Shown piece after piece: positions 1 to 14,657 of a DNA stretch of 64,000 bases. Numbering within the stretch: position 1 is the stretch's first letter; each line of letters opens with the position of its first letter. The DNA comes from Thysanoteuthis rhombus (Eukaryota; Mollusca; Cephalopoda; Oegopsida; Thysanoteuthidae). A program made the position numbers and the translations under genes. Below the pieces are notes generated by a model. That model saw only the letters and a program-made list of their open reading frames with translations. It was not told the origin of the DNA and made no database searches. The stretch spans positions 65,877,485 to 65,941,484 of the forward strand of contig OY735211.1 in assembly GCA_963457665.1 (NCBI GenBank), written 5' to 3'.

Positions 1-3000
1 TAAGTGAGCCGTCAAAATGGTCTTTTGTATGTGATTTTTACCGATCGATTTTATGGCTTTTTCTGGCGTAGTTTGACGTGCTGATTGCAACGGTACCATT
101 GGATCGGGTGGATTTGATGTATTTTTCGATTCAGCCCAATTTGATGGAAATAGCCACTATTGGTCGAGAAGTCACTTCCAGCACATACATAAATGAGCCG
201 TCAAAAATGGTCTTCTGAATGTCATTTTTACCTATCGATTTTATGGCTTTTTCTGGCGTAGTTTGACGTGCTGATTGCAACGGTACCATTGGATCGGGTG
301 GATTTGATGTATTCTTCGATTCAGCCCAATTTGATAAAAATAGCCGCTATTGGTCGAGAAGGCACTTCCAGCACATACATAAGTGAGCCGTCAAAAATGG
401 TATTTTGAATGTCATTTTGACCTATCGATTTTATGGCTTTTTCTGGTGTAGTTTTACGTGCTGATTGCAACGGTACCATTGGATCGGGTGGATTTGATGA
501 ATTTTTTGATTCAGCCCAATTTGATGAAAATAGCCGCGATTGGTCGAGGAGGCACTTCCAGCACATACATAAGTGAGCCATCAAAAATGGTCTTTTGAAT
601 GTCATTTGGACCTATCGATTTTATGGCTTTTTCTGGCGTAGTTTGACGTGCTGATTGCAACGGTACCATTGGATCAGCTGGATTTTATGTATTCTTCGAT
701 TCAGCCCAATTTGATGAAAATAGCCGCTATTGGTCGAGAAGGCACTTCCAGCAGATACATAAGTGAGCCGTCAAAAATGGTCTTTTGAATGTCATTTTTA
801 CCTATCGATTTTATGGCTTTGTCTGGCGTAGTTTGACGTGCTGATTGCAACGGTACCATTGGATCGGGTGGATTTGATGTATTCTTTGATTCAGCCTAAT
901 TTGATGGAAACAGCCAATATTGACCGAAAATGCATTTTTAGCGCATACATAAGTGAGCCGTCAAAAATGGTCTTTTGAATGTCATTTTTACCTATCGATT
1001 TTATGGCTTTTTCTGGCGTAGGTTGACGTGCTGATTGCAACAGTACCATTGGATCGGGTGGATTTGATGTATTTTCGATTCAGCCCAATTTGATGGAAAT
1101 AGCCAATATTGACCAAAAATGCATTTTTACCTGCATACATAAGTGAGCCGTCAAAAATGGTCTTATGAATGTCATTTTTACCTATCGATTTTATGGCTTT
1201 TTCTGGCGTAGTTTGAAGTGCTGATTGCAACGGTACCATTGGATCGGGTGGATTTGATGTATATTTTGATTCAGCCAAATTTGATGGAAAAAGCCAATAT
1301 TGACCGAAAATGCATTTTTATCGCATACATAAGTGAGCCGTCACAAATGGTCTTTTCTATGTGATTTTTACCTATCGATTTTATGGCTTTTTCTGGCGTA
1401 GTTTGACGTGCTGATTGCAACGGTACCATTGGATCGGGTGGATTTGATGTATTTTTCGATTCAGCCCAATTTGATGGAAATAGCCACTATTGGTCGAGAA
1501 GTCACTTCCAGCACATACATAAATGAGCCGTCAAAAATGGTCTTTTGAATGTCATTTTTACCGATCGATTTTATTGCTTTTTCTGGCGTAGTTTGACGTG
1601 CTGATTGCAACGGTACCATTGGATCGGGTGGATTTGATGTATTCTTCGATTCAGCCCAATTTGATAAAAATAGCCGCTATTGGTCGAGAAGGCACTTCCA
1701 GCACATACATAAGTGAGCCGTCAAAAATGGTATTTTGAATGTCATTTTGACCTATCGATTTTATGGCTTTTTCTGGTGTAGTTTTACGTGCTCATTGCAA
1801 CGGTACCATTGGATCGGGTGGATTTGATGAATTTTTTGATTCAGCCCAATTTGATGAAAATAGCCGCGATTGGTCGAGGAGGCACTTCTAGCACATACAT
1901 AAGTGAGCCGTCAAAAATGGTCTTTTGAATGTCATTTTTACCTATCGATTTTATGGCATTTTCTGGTGTAGTTTGACGTGCTGATTGCAACGGTACCATT
2001 GGATCGGGTGGATTTGATGTATTTTTTGATTCAGTCCAATTTGATGATAATAGCTTCTATTGATCAAAAATGCATTTTTGCCACATACATAAGTGAACTG
2101 TCAAAAATGGTCATCTGAATGTCATTTTTACCTATCGATTTTATGGCTTTTTCTAGTGTTGTTTGACGTGCTGATTGCAACGGTACCATTGGATCGGCTT
2201 GATTTGATGTATTTTTCGATTCAGCCCAATTTGATGGAAATATCCAATATTGACCGAAAATGCATTTTTACTGCATACATAAGTGAGCCGTCAAAAATGG
2301 TCTTTTGAATGTCATTTTTACCTATCGATTTTATGGCTTTTTCTGGCGTAGTTTGACGTGCTGATTGCAACAGTACCATTGGATCGGGTGGATTTGATGT
2401 ATTTTTTGATTCAGCCCAATTTGATGAAAATAGCCGCTATTGGTCGAGAAGGCACATCCAGCACATACATAAGTAAGACGTCAAAAATGGTCTTTTGAAT
2501 GTCTCTTTGACCTATCGATTTTATGGCTTTTTCTGGCGTAGTTTGACGTGCTGATTGTAACAGTACCATTGGATCGGGTGGATTTGATGTATTTTTTGAT
2601 TCAGCCCAATTTGATGGAAATAGCCGCTATTGGTCGAGAAGGCACTTCCAGCATATACATAAGTGAGCCGTCAAAAATGGTCATCTGAATGTCATTCTTA
2701 CCTATCGATTTTATGGCTTTTTCTGGTGTTGTTTGACGTGCTGATTGCAACGGTACCATTGGATCGGCTTGATTTGATGTATTTTTCGATTCAGCCCAAT
2801 TTGATGGAAATATCCAATATTGACCGAAAATGCATTTTTACTGCATACATAAGTGAGCCGTCAAAAATGGTCTTTTGAATGTCATTTTTACCTATCGATT
2901 TTATGGCTTTTTCTGGCGTAGTTTGACGTGCTGATTGCAACGGTACCATTGGATCGGGTGGATTTGATGTATTTTTTGATTCAGCCCAATTTGATGAAAA

Positions 3001-6000
3001 TAGCCGCTATTGGTCGAGAAAGCACTTCCAGCACACACATAAGTGAGCCGTCACAAATGGTCTTTTGAATGTCATTTTTACCTATCGATTTTATGGCTTT
3101 TTCTGGCGTAGTTTGACGTGTTGATTGCAACGGTACCATTGGATCGGGTGGATTTGATGTATTTTTCGATTCAGCCCAATTTGATGGAAATAGCCGCTAT
3201 TGGTCGAGAAGGCACATCCAGCACATACATAAGTAAGACGTCAAAAATGGTCTTTTGAATGTTATTTTGACCTATCGATTTTATGGCTTTTTCTGGCGTA
3301 GTTTGACTTGCTGATTGCAACAGTACCATTGGATCGGGTGGATTTAATGTATTTTTCGATTCAGCCCAATTTGATGAAAATAGCCGCTATTGGTCGAGGA
3401 GGCACTTCCAGCACATACATAAGTGAGCCGTCAAAAATGGTCTTTTGAATGTCTCTTTGACCTATCGATTTTATGGCTTTTTCTGGCGTAGTTTGACGTG
3501 CTGATTGTAACGGTACCATTGGATCGGGTGGATTTGATGTATTTTTTGATTCAGCCCAATTTGATGGAAATAGCCGCTATTGGTCGAGAAGTCACTTCCA
3601 GCACATACATAAGTGAGCCGTCAAAAATGTTCTTTTGAATGTCATTTTTACCTATCGATTTTATGGCTTTTTCTGGCGTAGTTTGACGTGCTGATTGCAA
3701 CGGTACCATTGGATCGGGTGGATTTGATGTATTTTTCGATTCAGCCCAATTTGATGGAAATAGCCGCTATTGGTCGAGAAGGCATTTCCATCACATACAT
3801 AAGTGAGTTGTCAAAAATGGTCTTTTGAATGTCATTTTTACCAGTCAATTTTATGGCTTTTTCTGGAGTAGTTTGACGTGCTGATTGCAACGGTACCATT
3901 GGATCGGGTGGATTTGATGTATTTTTCGATTCAGCACAATTTGATAAAAATAGCCGCTATTGGTCGAGAAGGCACTTCCAGCACATACATAAGTGACCCG
4001 TCAAAAATGGTCTTTTGAAAGTCATTTTTACCTATCGATTTTATAGCTTTTTCTGGCTTAGTTTTACGTGCTGATTGCAACAGTACCATTGGATCGGGTG
4101 GATTTGATGTATTATTCGATTCAGCCCAATTTGATAAAAATAGCCGCTATTGGTCGAGAAGGCACTTCCAGCACATATATAAGTGAGCCGTCAAAAATGG
4201 TGTTTTGAATGTCATTTTTACCTATCGATTTTCTGGCTTTTTCTGGCGTAGTTTGACGTGCTGATCTTAACGGTACCATTGGATAGGGTGGATTTGATGT
4301 ATTTTTCGATTCAGCCCAATTTGATGGAAATGACCAATATTGACCGAAAATGCATTTTTACCGCATACATAAGTGAGCCGTCAAAAATGGTCTTTTGAAT
4401 GTCATTTTTACCAATCGATTTTAGGGCTTTTTCTGGCGTAGGTTGACGTGCTGATTGCAACGGTACCATTGGATCGGGTTGATTTGATGTATTTTTCGAT
4501 TCAGCCCAATTTGATGGAAATAGCCAATATTGACCGAAAATGCCTTTTTACAGCATACATAAGTGAGCTGTCAAAAATGGTCTTCTGAATGTCATTTTTA
4601 CCTATCGATTTTATGACTTTTTCTGGCGTAGTTTGACGTGCTGATTGCAACGGTACCATTGGATCGGGTGGATTTGATGTATTTTTCGATTCAGCCCAAT
4701 TTGATGGAAATAGCCAATATTGACCGAAAATGCATTTTTACAGCATACATAAGTTAGCTGTCAAAAATGGTCTTCTGAATGTCATTTTTACCTATCGATT
4801 TTATGGCTTTTTCTGGTGTAGTTTGACGTGCTGATTGCAACGGTACCATTGGATCGGGTGGATTTGATGTATTTTTCGATTCAGCCCAATTTGATAAAAA
4901 TAGCCGCTATTGGTCGAGAAGGCACTTCCAGCACATACATAAGTGAGCCGTCAAAAATGGTCTTTTGAATGTCATTTTTACCTTACCTTTTTATCGCTTT
5001 TTCTGGCATAGTTTGACGTGCTGATTGCAACGGTACCATTGGATTGGGTGGATTTGATGTATTTTTCGATTCAGCCCAATTTGATGGAAATGACCAATAT
5101 TGACCGAAAATGCATTTTTACAGCATACATAAGTGAGCCGTCAAAAATGGTCTTCTGAATGTAATTTTCACCTATCGATTTTATGACTTTTTCTGGCGTA
5201 GTTTGACGTGCTGATTGCAAGGGTACCATTGGATCCGGTGGATTTGATGTATTTTTCGATTCAGCCCAATTTGATGGAAATAGCCAATATTCACCAAAAA
5301 TGCATTTTTACCGCATACATAAGTGAGCCGTCAAAAATTGTCTTTTGTATTTTATTTTGACCTATCGATTTTATGGCTTTTTCTGGTGTAGTTTTACGTG
5401 CTGATTGCAACGGTACCATTGGATCGGATGGATTTGATGTATTTTTCGATTCAGCCCAATTTGATGGAAATAGCCGCTATTGGTCGAGAAGGCACTTCCA
5501 GCACATACATAAGTGAGCCGTCAAAAATGGTCTTTTGAATGTCATTTTTACCTATCGATTTTATGGCTTTTTATGGCGTAGTTTGACGTGCTGATTGCAA
5601 GGGTACCATTGGATCGGGTGGATTTGATGTATTTTTCGATTCAGCCCAATTTGATAAAAATAGCCGCTATTGGTCGAGAAGGCACTTCCAGCACATACAT
5701 AAGTGAGCCGTCAAAAATGGTCTTTTAAATGTCATTTTTACCTATCGATTTTATGGCTTTTTCTGGCGTAGTTTGACGTGCTGATTGCAACGGTACCATT
5801 GGATCGGGTGGATTTGATGTATTTTTCAATTCAGCCCAATTTGATGGAAATGACCAATATTGACCGAAAATGCATTTTTACCGCATACATAAGTGAGCCG
5901 TCAAAAATGGTCTTTTGAATGCCATTTTTACCAATCGATTTTAGGGCTTTTTCTGGCGTAGTTGGACGTGCTGATTGCAACGGTACCATTGGATCGGGTT

Positions 6001-9000
6001 GATTTGATGTATTTTTCGATTCAGCCCAATTTGATGGAAATAGCCAATATTGACCAAAAATGCATTTTTACAGCATACATAAGTGAACTGTCAAAAATGG
6101 TCTTCTGAATGTCATTTTTACCTATCGATTTTATGACTTTTTATGGCGTAGTTTGACGTGTTGATTGCAACGGTACCATTGGATCGGGTGGATTTGATGT
6201 ATTTTTCGATTCAGCCCAATTTGATGGAAATGACCAATATTGACCGAAAATGCATTTTTACCGCATACATAAGTGAGCCGTCAAAAATGGTCTTTTGAAT
6301 GTCATTTTTACCAATCGATTTTAGGGCTTTTTCTGGCGTAGGTTGACGTGCTGATTGCAACGGTACCATTGGATCGGGTTGATTTGATGTATTTTCTGAT
6401 TCAGCCCAATTTGATGAAAATAGCCGCTATTGGTCAAGAAGGCACTTCCAGCACATACATAAGTGAGCCGTCAAAAATGGTCTTTTAAATGTCATTTTTA
6501 CCTATCGATTTTATGGCTTTTTCTGGCGTAGTTTGACGTGCTGATTGCAACGGTACCATTGGATCGGGTGGATTTGATGTATTTTTCGATTCAGCCCAAT
6601 TTGATAAAAATAGCCGCTATTGGTCGAGAAGGCACTTCCAGCACATACATAAGTGAGCCGTCAAAAATGGTCTTTTGAATGTCATTTTTACCTTACCTTT
6701 TTATCGCTTTTTCTGGCATAGTTTGACGTGCTGATTGCAACGGTACCATTGGATCGGGTGGATTTGATGTATTTTTCGATTCAGCCCAATTTGATGGAAA
6801 TGACCAATATTGACCGAAAATGCATTTTTACAGCATACATAAGTGAGCCGTCAAAAATGGTCTTCTGAATGTCATTTTCACCTATCGATTTTATGACTTT
6901 TTCTGGCGTAGTTTGACGTGCTGATTGCAAGGGTACCATTGGATCGGGTGGATTTGATGTATTTTTCGATTAGGCCCAATTTGATGGAAATAGCCAATAT
7001 TGACCAAAAATGCATTTTTACTGCATACATAAGTGAGCCGTCAAAAATGGTCTTTTGTATGTCATTTTGACCTATCGATTTTATGGCTTTTTCTGGCGTA
7101 GTTTGACGTGCTGATTGCAACGGTACCATTGGATCGGATGGATTTGATGTTTTTTTCGATTCAGTCCAATTTGATGGAAATAGCCGCTATTGGTCGAGAA
7201 GGCACTTCCAGCACATACATAAGTGAGCCGTCAAAAATGGTCTTTTGAATGTCATTTATTACCTATCGATTTTATGGCTTTTTATGGCGTAGTTTGACGT
7301 GCTGATTGCAACGGTACCATTGAATCGGGTGGATTTGATGTATTCTTCGATTCAGCCCAATTTGATAAAAATAGCAGCTATTGGTCGAGAAGGCACTTCC
7401 AGCACATACATAAGTGTGCCTTCAAAAATGGTCTTTTTAATGTCATTTTTACCTATTGATTTTATGGCTTTTTATGGCGTAGTTTGACGTGCTGATTGCA
7501 ACGGTACCATTGGATCGGGTGGATTTGATGTATTTTTTGATTCAGCCCAATTTGATGGAAATAGCCGCTATTGGTCGAGAAGGCACTACCAGCACATACA
7601 TAAGTAAGCCGTCAAAAATGGTCTTTTGAATGTCATTTTTACCTATCGATTTTATGGCTTTTTCTTGCGTAGTTTGACGTGCTGATTGCAACGGTACCAT
7701 TGGATCGGGTGGATTTGATGTATTTTTCGATCCAGCCCAATTTGATTAAAATAGCCGCTATTGTTCGAGAAGGCACATCCAGCACATACGTAAGTAAGCC
7801 GTCAAAAATGGTCTTTTGAATGTTATTTTTACCTATCGATTTTATGGCTTTTTCTGGTGTAGTTTGACGTGCTGATTGCAACGGTACCATTGGATCGGGT
7901 GGATTTGATGTATTTTTTGATTCAGCCCAATTTGATGAATATAGCCGCTATTGGTCGAGAAAGCACTTCCAGCACACACATAAGTGAGCCGTCAAAAATG
8001 GTCTTTTGAATGTCATTTTTGACCTATAGATTTTATGGCTTTTTCTGGCGTAGTTGGACGTGCTGATTGCAACGGTACCATTGGATCAGCTGGATTTGAT
8101 GTATTCTTCGATTCAGCCCAATTTGATGAAAATATCCGCTATTGGTCGAGAAGGCACTTCCAGCAGATACATAAGTGAGCCGTCAAAAATGGTCTTTTGA
8201 ATGTCATTTTTACCTATCGATTTTATGGCTTTTTCTGGCGTAGTTTGACGTGTTGATTGCAACGGTACCATTGGATCGGATGGATTTGATGTATTTTTCG
8301 ATTCAGCCCAATTTGATGGAAATAGCTGCTATTGGTCGAGAAGGCACTTCCAGCGCATACATAAGTGAGCCGTCAAAAATGGTCTTTTGAATGTCATTTT
8401 TACCTATCGATTTTATGGCCTTTTCTGGTGTAGTTTGACGTGCTGATTGCAACGGTACCATTGGATCGGATGGATTTGATGTATTTTTTGATTCAGCCCA
8501 ATTTGATGAAAATAGCCCATATTGGTCGAGAGGGAGCTTCCAGCACATACATAAGTGAGCCGTCAAAAATGGTCTTTTGAATGTCATTTTTACCTATCGA
8601 TTTTATGGCTTTTTATGGCGTAGTTTGACGTGCTGATTGCAACGGTACCATTGGATCGGGTGGATTTGATTTATTTTTCGATTCAGCCCAATTTGATGAA
8701 ATTAGCCAATATTGGTCGAGAAGGCACTTCCAGCATATACATAAGTGAGCCGTCAAAAATGGTCTTTTGAATGTCTCTTTGACCTATCGATTTTATGGCT
8801 TTTTCTGGCGTAGTTTGACGTGCTGATTGCAAGGGTACCATTGAATCGGGTGGATTTGATGTATTTTTCGATTCAGCCCAATTTGATGGAAATAGCCGCT
8901 ATTGGTCGAGAAGGCACATCCAGCACATACATAAGTAAGACGTCAAAAATGGTCTTTTGAATGTTTTTTTGACCTATCGATTTTATGGCTTTTTCTGGCG

Positions 9001-12000
9001 TAGTTTGACTTGCTGATTGCAACAGTACCATTGGATCGGGTGGATTTAATGTATTTTTCGATTCAGCCCAATTTGATGAAAATAGCCGCTATTGGTCGAG
9101 GAGGCACTTCCAGCACATACATAAGTGAGCCGTCAAAAATGGTCTTTTGAATGTCTCTTTGACCTATCGATTTTATGGCTTTTTCTGGCGTAGTTTGACG
9201 TGCTGATTGTAACGGTACCATTGGATCGGGTGGATTTGATGTATTTTTTGATTCAGCCCAATTTGATGGAAATAGCCGCTATTGGTCGAGAAGTCACTTC
9301 CAGCACATACATAAGTGAGCCGTCAAAAATGTTCTTTTGAATGTCATTTTTACCTATCGATTTTATGGCTTTTTCTGGCGTAGTTTGACGTGCTGATTGC
9401 AACGGTACCATTGGATCGGGTGGATTTGATGTATTTTCCGATTCAGCCCAATTTGATGGAAATAGCCGCTATTGGTCGAGAAGGCATTTCCATCACATAC
9501 ATAAGTGAGTTGTCAAAAATGGTCTTTTGAATGTCATTTTTACCAATCAATTTTATGGCTTTTTCTGGAGTAGTTTGACGTGCTGATTGCAACGGTACCA
9601 TTGGATCGGGTGGATTTGATGTATTTTTCGATTCAGCACAATTTGATAAAAATAGCCGCTATTGGTCGAGAAGGCACTTCCAGCACATACATAAGTGACC
9701 CGTCAAAAATGGTCTTTTGAAAGTCATTTTACCTATCGATTTTATAGCTTTTTCTGGCGTAGTTTGACGTGCTGATTGCAACAGTACCATTGGATCGGGT
9801 GGATTTGATGTATTATTCGATTCAGCCCAATTTGATAAAAATAGCCGCTATTGGTCGAGAAGGCACTTCCAGCACATATATAAGTGAGCCGTCAAAAATG
9901 GTGTTTTGAATGTCATTTTTACCTATCGATTTTCTGGCTTTTTCTGGCGTAGTTTGACGTGCTGATCTTAACGGTACCATTGGATAGGGTGGATTTGATG
10001 TATTTTTCGATTCAGCCCAATTTGATGGAAATGACCAATATTGACCGAAAATGCATTTTTACCGCATACATAAGTGAGCCGTCAAAAATGGTCTTTTGAA
10101 TGTCATTTTTACCAATCGATTTTAGGGCTTTTTCTGGCGTAGGTTGACGTGCTGATTGCAACGGTACCAATGGATCGGGTTGATTTGATGTATTTTTCGA
10201 TTCAGCCCAATTTGATGGAAATAGCCAATATTGACCGAAAATGCCTTTTTACAGCATACATAAGTGAGCTGTCAAAAATGGTCTTCTGAATGTCATTTTT
10301 ACCTATCGATTTTATGACTTTTTCTGGCGTAGTTTGACGTGCTGATTGCAACGGTACCATTGGATCGGGTGGATTTGATGTATTTTTCAATTCAGCCCAA
10401 TTTGATGGAAATAGCCAATATTGACCGAAAATGCATTTTTACAGCATACATAAGTTAGCTGTCAAAAATGGTCTTCTGAATGTCATTTTTACCTATCGAT
10501 TTTATGGCTTTTTCTGGTGTAGTTTGACGTGCTGATTGCAACGGTACCATTGGATCGGGTGGATTTGATGTATTTTTCGATTCAGCCCAATTTGATAAAA
10601 ATAGCCGCTATTGGTCGAGAAGGCACTTCCAGCAAATACATAAGTGAGCAGTCAAAAATGGTCTTTTGAATGTCATTTTTACCTTACCTTTTTATCGCTT
10701 TTTCTGGCATAGTTTGACGTGCTGATTGCAACGGTACCATTGGATTGGGTGGATTTGATGTATTTTTCGATTCAGCCCAATTTGATGGAAATGACCAATA
10801 TTGACCGAAAATGCATTTTTACAGCATACATAAGTGAGCCGTCAAAAATGGTCTTCTGAATGTCATTTTCACCTATCGATTTTATGACTTTTTCTGGCGT
10901 AGTTTGACGTGCTGATTGCAAGGGTACCATTGGATCGGGTGGATTTGATGTATTTTTCGATTCAGCCCAATTTGATGGAAATAGCCAATATTCACCAAAA
11001 ATGCATTTTTACCGCATACATAAGTGAGCCGTCAAAAATTGTCTTTTGTATTTTATTTTGACCTATCGATTTTATGGCTTTTTCTGGTGTAGTTTTACGT
11101 GCTGATTGCAACGGTACCATTGGATCGGATGGATTTGATGTATTTTTCGATTCAGCCCAATTTGATGGAAATAGCCGCTATTGGTCGAGAAGGCACTTCC
11201 AGCACATACATAAGTGAGCCGTCAAAAATGGTCTTTTGAATGTCATTTTTACCTATCGATTTTATGGCTTTTTATGGCGTAGTTTGACGTGCTGATTGCA
11301 AGGGTATCATTGGATCGGGTGGATTTGATGTATTTTTCGATTCAGCCCAATTTGATAAAAATAGCCGCTATTGGTCGAGAAGGCACTTCCAGCACATACA
11401 TAAGTGAGCCGTCAAAAATGGTCTTTTAAATGTCATTTTTACCTATCGATTTTATGGCTTTTTCTGGCGTAGTTTGACGTGCTGATTGCAACGGTACCAT
11501 TGGATCGGGTGGATTTGATGTATTTTTCAATTCAGCCCAATTTGATGGAAATGACCAATATTGACCGAAAATGCATTTTTACCGCATACATAAGTGAGCC
11601 GTCAAAAATGGTCTTTTGAATGTCATTTTTACCAATCGATTTTAGGGCTTTTTCTGGCGTAGGTTGACGTGCTGATTGCAACGGTACCATTGGATCGGGT
11701 TGATTTGATGTATTTTTCGATTCAGCCCAATTTGATGGAAATAGCCAATATTGACCAAAAATGCATTTTTACAGCATACATAAGTGAGCTGTCAAAAATG
11801 GTCTTCTGAATGTCATTTTTACCTATCGATTTTATGACTTTTTATGGCGTAGTTTGACGTGTTGATTGCAACGGTACCATTGGATCGGGTGGATTTGATG
11901 TATTTTTCGATTCAGCCCAATTTGATGGAAATGACCAATATTGACCGAAAATGCATTTTTACCGCATACATAAGTGAGCCGTCAAAAATGGTCTTTTGAA

Positions 12001-14652
12001 TGTCATTTTTACCAATCGATTTTAGGGCTTTTTCTGGCGTAGGTTGACGTGCTGATTGCAACGGTACCATTGGATCGGGTTGATTTGATGTATTTTCTGA
12101 TTCAGCCCAATTTGATGAAAATAGCCGCTATTGGTCAAGAAGGCACTTCCAGCACATACATAAGTGAGCCGTCAAAAATGGTCTTTTAAATGTCATTTTT
12201 ACCTATCGATTTTATGGCTTTTTCTGGCGTAGTTTGACGTGCTGATTGCAACGGTACCATTGGATCGGGTGGATTTGATGTATTTTTCGATTCAGCCCAA
12301 TTTGATAAAAATAGCCGCTATTGGTCGAGAAGGCACTTCCAGCACATACATAAGTGAGCCGTCAAAAATGGTCTTTTGAATGTCATTTTTACCTTACCTT
12401 TTTATCGCTTTTTCTGGCATAGTTTGACGTGCTGATTGCAACGGTACCATTGGATCGGGTGGATTTGATGTATTTTTCGATTCAGCCCAATTTGATGGAA
12501 ATGACCAATATTGACCGAAAATGCATTTTTACAGCATACATAAGTGAGCCGTCAAAAATGGTCTTCTGAATGTCATTTTCACCTATCGATTTTATGACTT
12601 TTTCTGGCGTAGTTTGACGTGCTGATTGCAAGGGTACCATTGGATCGGGTGGATTTGATGTATTTTTCGATTAGGCCCAATTTGATGGAAATAGCCAATA
12701 TTGACCAAAAATGCATTTTTACTGCATACATAAGTGAGCCGTCAAAAATGGTCTTTTGTATGTCATTTTGACCTATCGATTTTATGGCTTTTTCTGGCGT
12801 AGTTTGACGTGCTGATTGCAACGGTACCATTGGATCGGATGGATTTGATGTATTTTTCGATTCAGCCCAATTTGATGGAAATAGCCGCTATTGGTCGAGA
12901 AGGCACTTCCAGCACATACATAAGTGAGCCGTCAAAAATGGTTTTTTGAATGTCATTTATTACCTATCGATTTTATGGCTTTTTATGGCGTAGTTTGACG
13001 TGCTGATTGCAACGGTACCATTGAATCGGGTGGATTTGATGTATTCTTCGATTCAGCCCAATTTGATAAAAATAGCAGCTATTGGTCGAGAAGGCACTTC
13101 CAGCACATACATAAGTGTGCCTTCAAAAATGGTCTTTTTAATGTCATTTTTACCTATTGATTTTATGGCTTTTTATGGCGTAGTTTGACGTGCTGATTGC
13201 AACGGTACCATTGGATCGGGTGGATTTGATGTATTTTTTGATTCAGCCCAATTTGATGGAAATAGCCGCTATTGGTCGAGAAGGCACTACCAGCACATAC
13301 ATAAGTAAGCCGTCAAAAATGGTCTTTTGAATGTCATTTTTACCTATCGATTTTATGGCTTTTTCTTGCGTAGTTTGACGTGCTGATTGCAACGGTACCA
13401 TTGGATCGGGTGGATTTGATGTATTTTTCGATCCAGCCCAATTTGATTAAAATAGCCGCTATTGTTCGAGAAGGCACATCCAGCACATACGTAAGTAAGC
13501 CGTCAAAAATGGTCTTTTGAATGTTATTTTTACCTATCGATTTTATGGCTTTTTCTGGTGTAGTTTGACGTGCTGATTGCAACGGTACCATTGGATCGGG
13601 TGGATTTGATGTATTTTTTGATTCAGCCCAATTTGATGAATATAGCCGCTATTGGTCGAGAAAGCACTTCCAGCACACACATAAGTGAGCCGTCAAAAAT
13701 GGTCTTTTGAATGTCATTTTGACCTATAGATTTTATGGCTTTTTCTGGCGTAGTTTGACGTGCTGATTGCAACGGTACCATTGGATCAGCTGGATTTGAT
13801 GTATTCTTCGATTCAGCCCAATTTGATGAAAATATCCGCTATTGGTCGAGAAGGCACTTCCAGCAGATACATAAGTGAGCCGTCAAAAATGGTCTTTTGA
13901 ATGTCATTTTTACCTATCGATTTTATGGCTTTTTCTGGCGTAGTTTGACGTGTTGATTGCAACGGTACCATTGGATCGGATGGATTTGATGTATTTTTCG
14001 ATTCAGCCCAATTTGATGGAAATAGCTGCTATTGGTCGAGAAGGCACTTCCAGCGCATACATAAGTGAGCCGTCAAAAATGGTCTTTTGAATGTCATTTT
14101 TACCTATCGATTTTATGGCCTTTTCTGGTGTAGTTTGACGTGCTGATTGCAACGGTACCATTGGATCGGATGGATTTGATGTATTTTTTGATTCAGCCCA
14201 ATTTGATGAAAATAGCCCATATTGGTCGAGAGGGAGCTTCCAGCACATACATAAGTGAGCCGTCAAAAATGGTCTTTTGAATGTCATTTTTACCTATCGA
14301 TTTTATGGCTTTTTATGGCGTAGTTTGACGTGCTGATTGCAACGGTACCATTGGATCGGGTGGATTTGATTTATTTTTCGATTCAGCCCAATTTGATGAA
14401 ATTAGCCAATATTGGTCGAGAAGGCACTTCCAGCATATACATAAGTGAGCCGTCAAAAATGGTCTTTTGAATGTAATTTTGACCTATCGATTTTATGGCT
14501 TTTTCTGGCGTAGTTTGACGTGCTGATTGCAACGGTACCATTGGATCGGGTGGATTTGATGTATTTTTCGATTCAGCCCAATTTGATGGAAATAAAAATA
14601 TTGACTGAAAATGCATTTATACCGCATATATATAACTGAGCCGTCAAAAATG
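1..14652 (+). repeat. Satellite array 1, 190-bp monomer, forward orientation
   Basis: About 77 head-to-tail monomers of 190 bp, beginning before the window. Each monomer starts near TAAGTGAGCCGTCAAAAATG and carries ATCGAT, GTAGTTTGACGTGCTGATTG and a GGTACC site. Monomers differ from one another at a few to about ten percent of positions. The last ~34 bp exist in two alternative versions (see findings). Local higher-order structure is visible: monomers from position 1 recur 1,330 bp (7 units) later, those at 2,093 recur 570 bp (3 units) later, and a 30-unit block is duplicated. Open frames here are by-products: 190 is not a multiple of 3, so the frame rotates from unit to unit. Confidence 0.97.
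3150..14460 (+). repeat. Tandem duplication of a 30-monomer (5.7-kb) higher-order block
   Basis: The segment from about 3,150 to 8,760 recurs from about 8,850 to 14,460 with a constant offset of 5,700-5,701 bp, exactly 30 monomers. Private variants are shared in order, for example the TTACCTTTTTATCGC variant at 4,984/10,683 and 6,693/12,393, CTGATCTTAACGG at 4,261/9,960 and TTGAATCGGG at 7,320/13,021. Upstream of about 3,150 and downstream of about 14,460 the shared variants stop. Only scattered single-base differences separate the copies, so the duplication is recent relative to monomer divergence. Confidence 0.92.
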
Positions 14653-14657
14653 GCTCA
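14637..14657. repeat. Satellite orientation-switch junction (foldback)
   Basis: Forward monomers end in TGAGCCGTCAAAAATGG and the reverse-oriented array begins at once with CTCACTTATG. The junction therefore reads TGAGCC, nine bases, GGCTCA. The stem extends imperfectly outward because the monomer start meets its own reverse complement. The last forward monomer is slightly degraded (TATATATAACTGAGCC). There is no unrelated DNA between the arrays. Confidence 0.93.

Noticed and set aside
1-14652. CRISPR-like or bacterial tandem array
   Set aside because: Repeats are contiguous 190-bp units without unique spacers, and the surroundings are eukaryotic.
1-14652. Calling the 190-bp satellite centromeric
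   Set aside because: Monomer length and higher-order repeats are compatible, but nothing in sequence alone shows centromere function.
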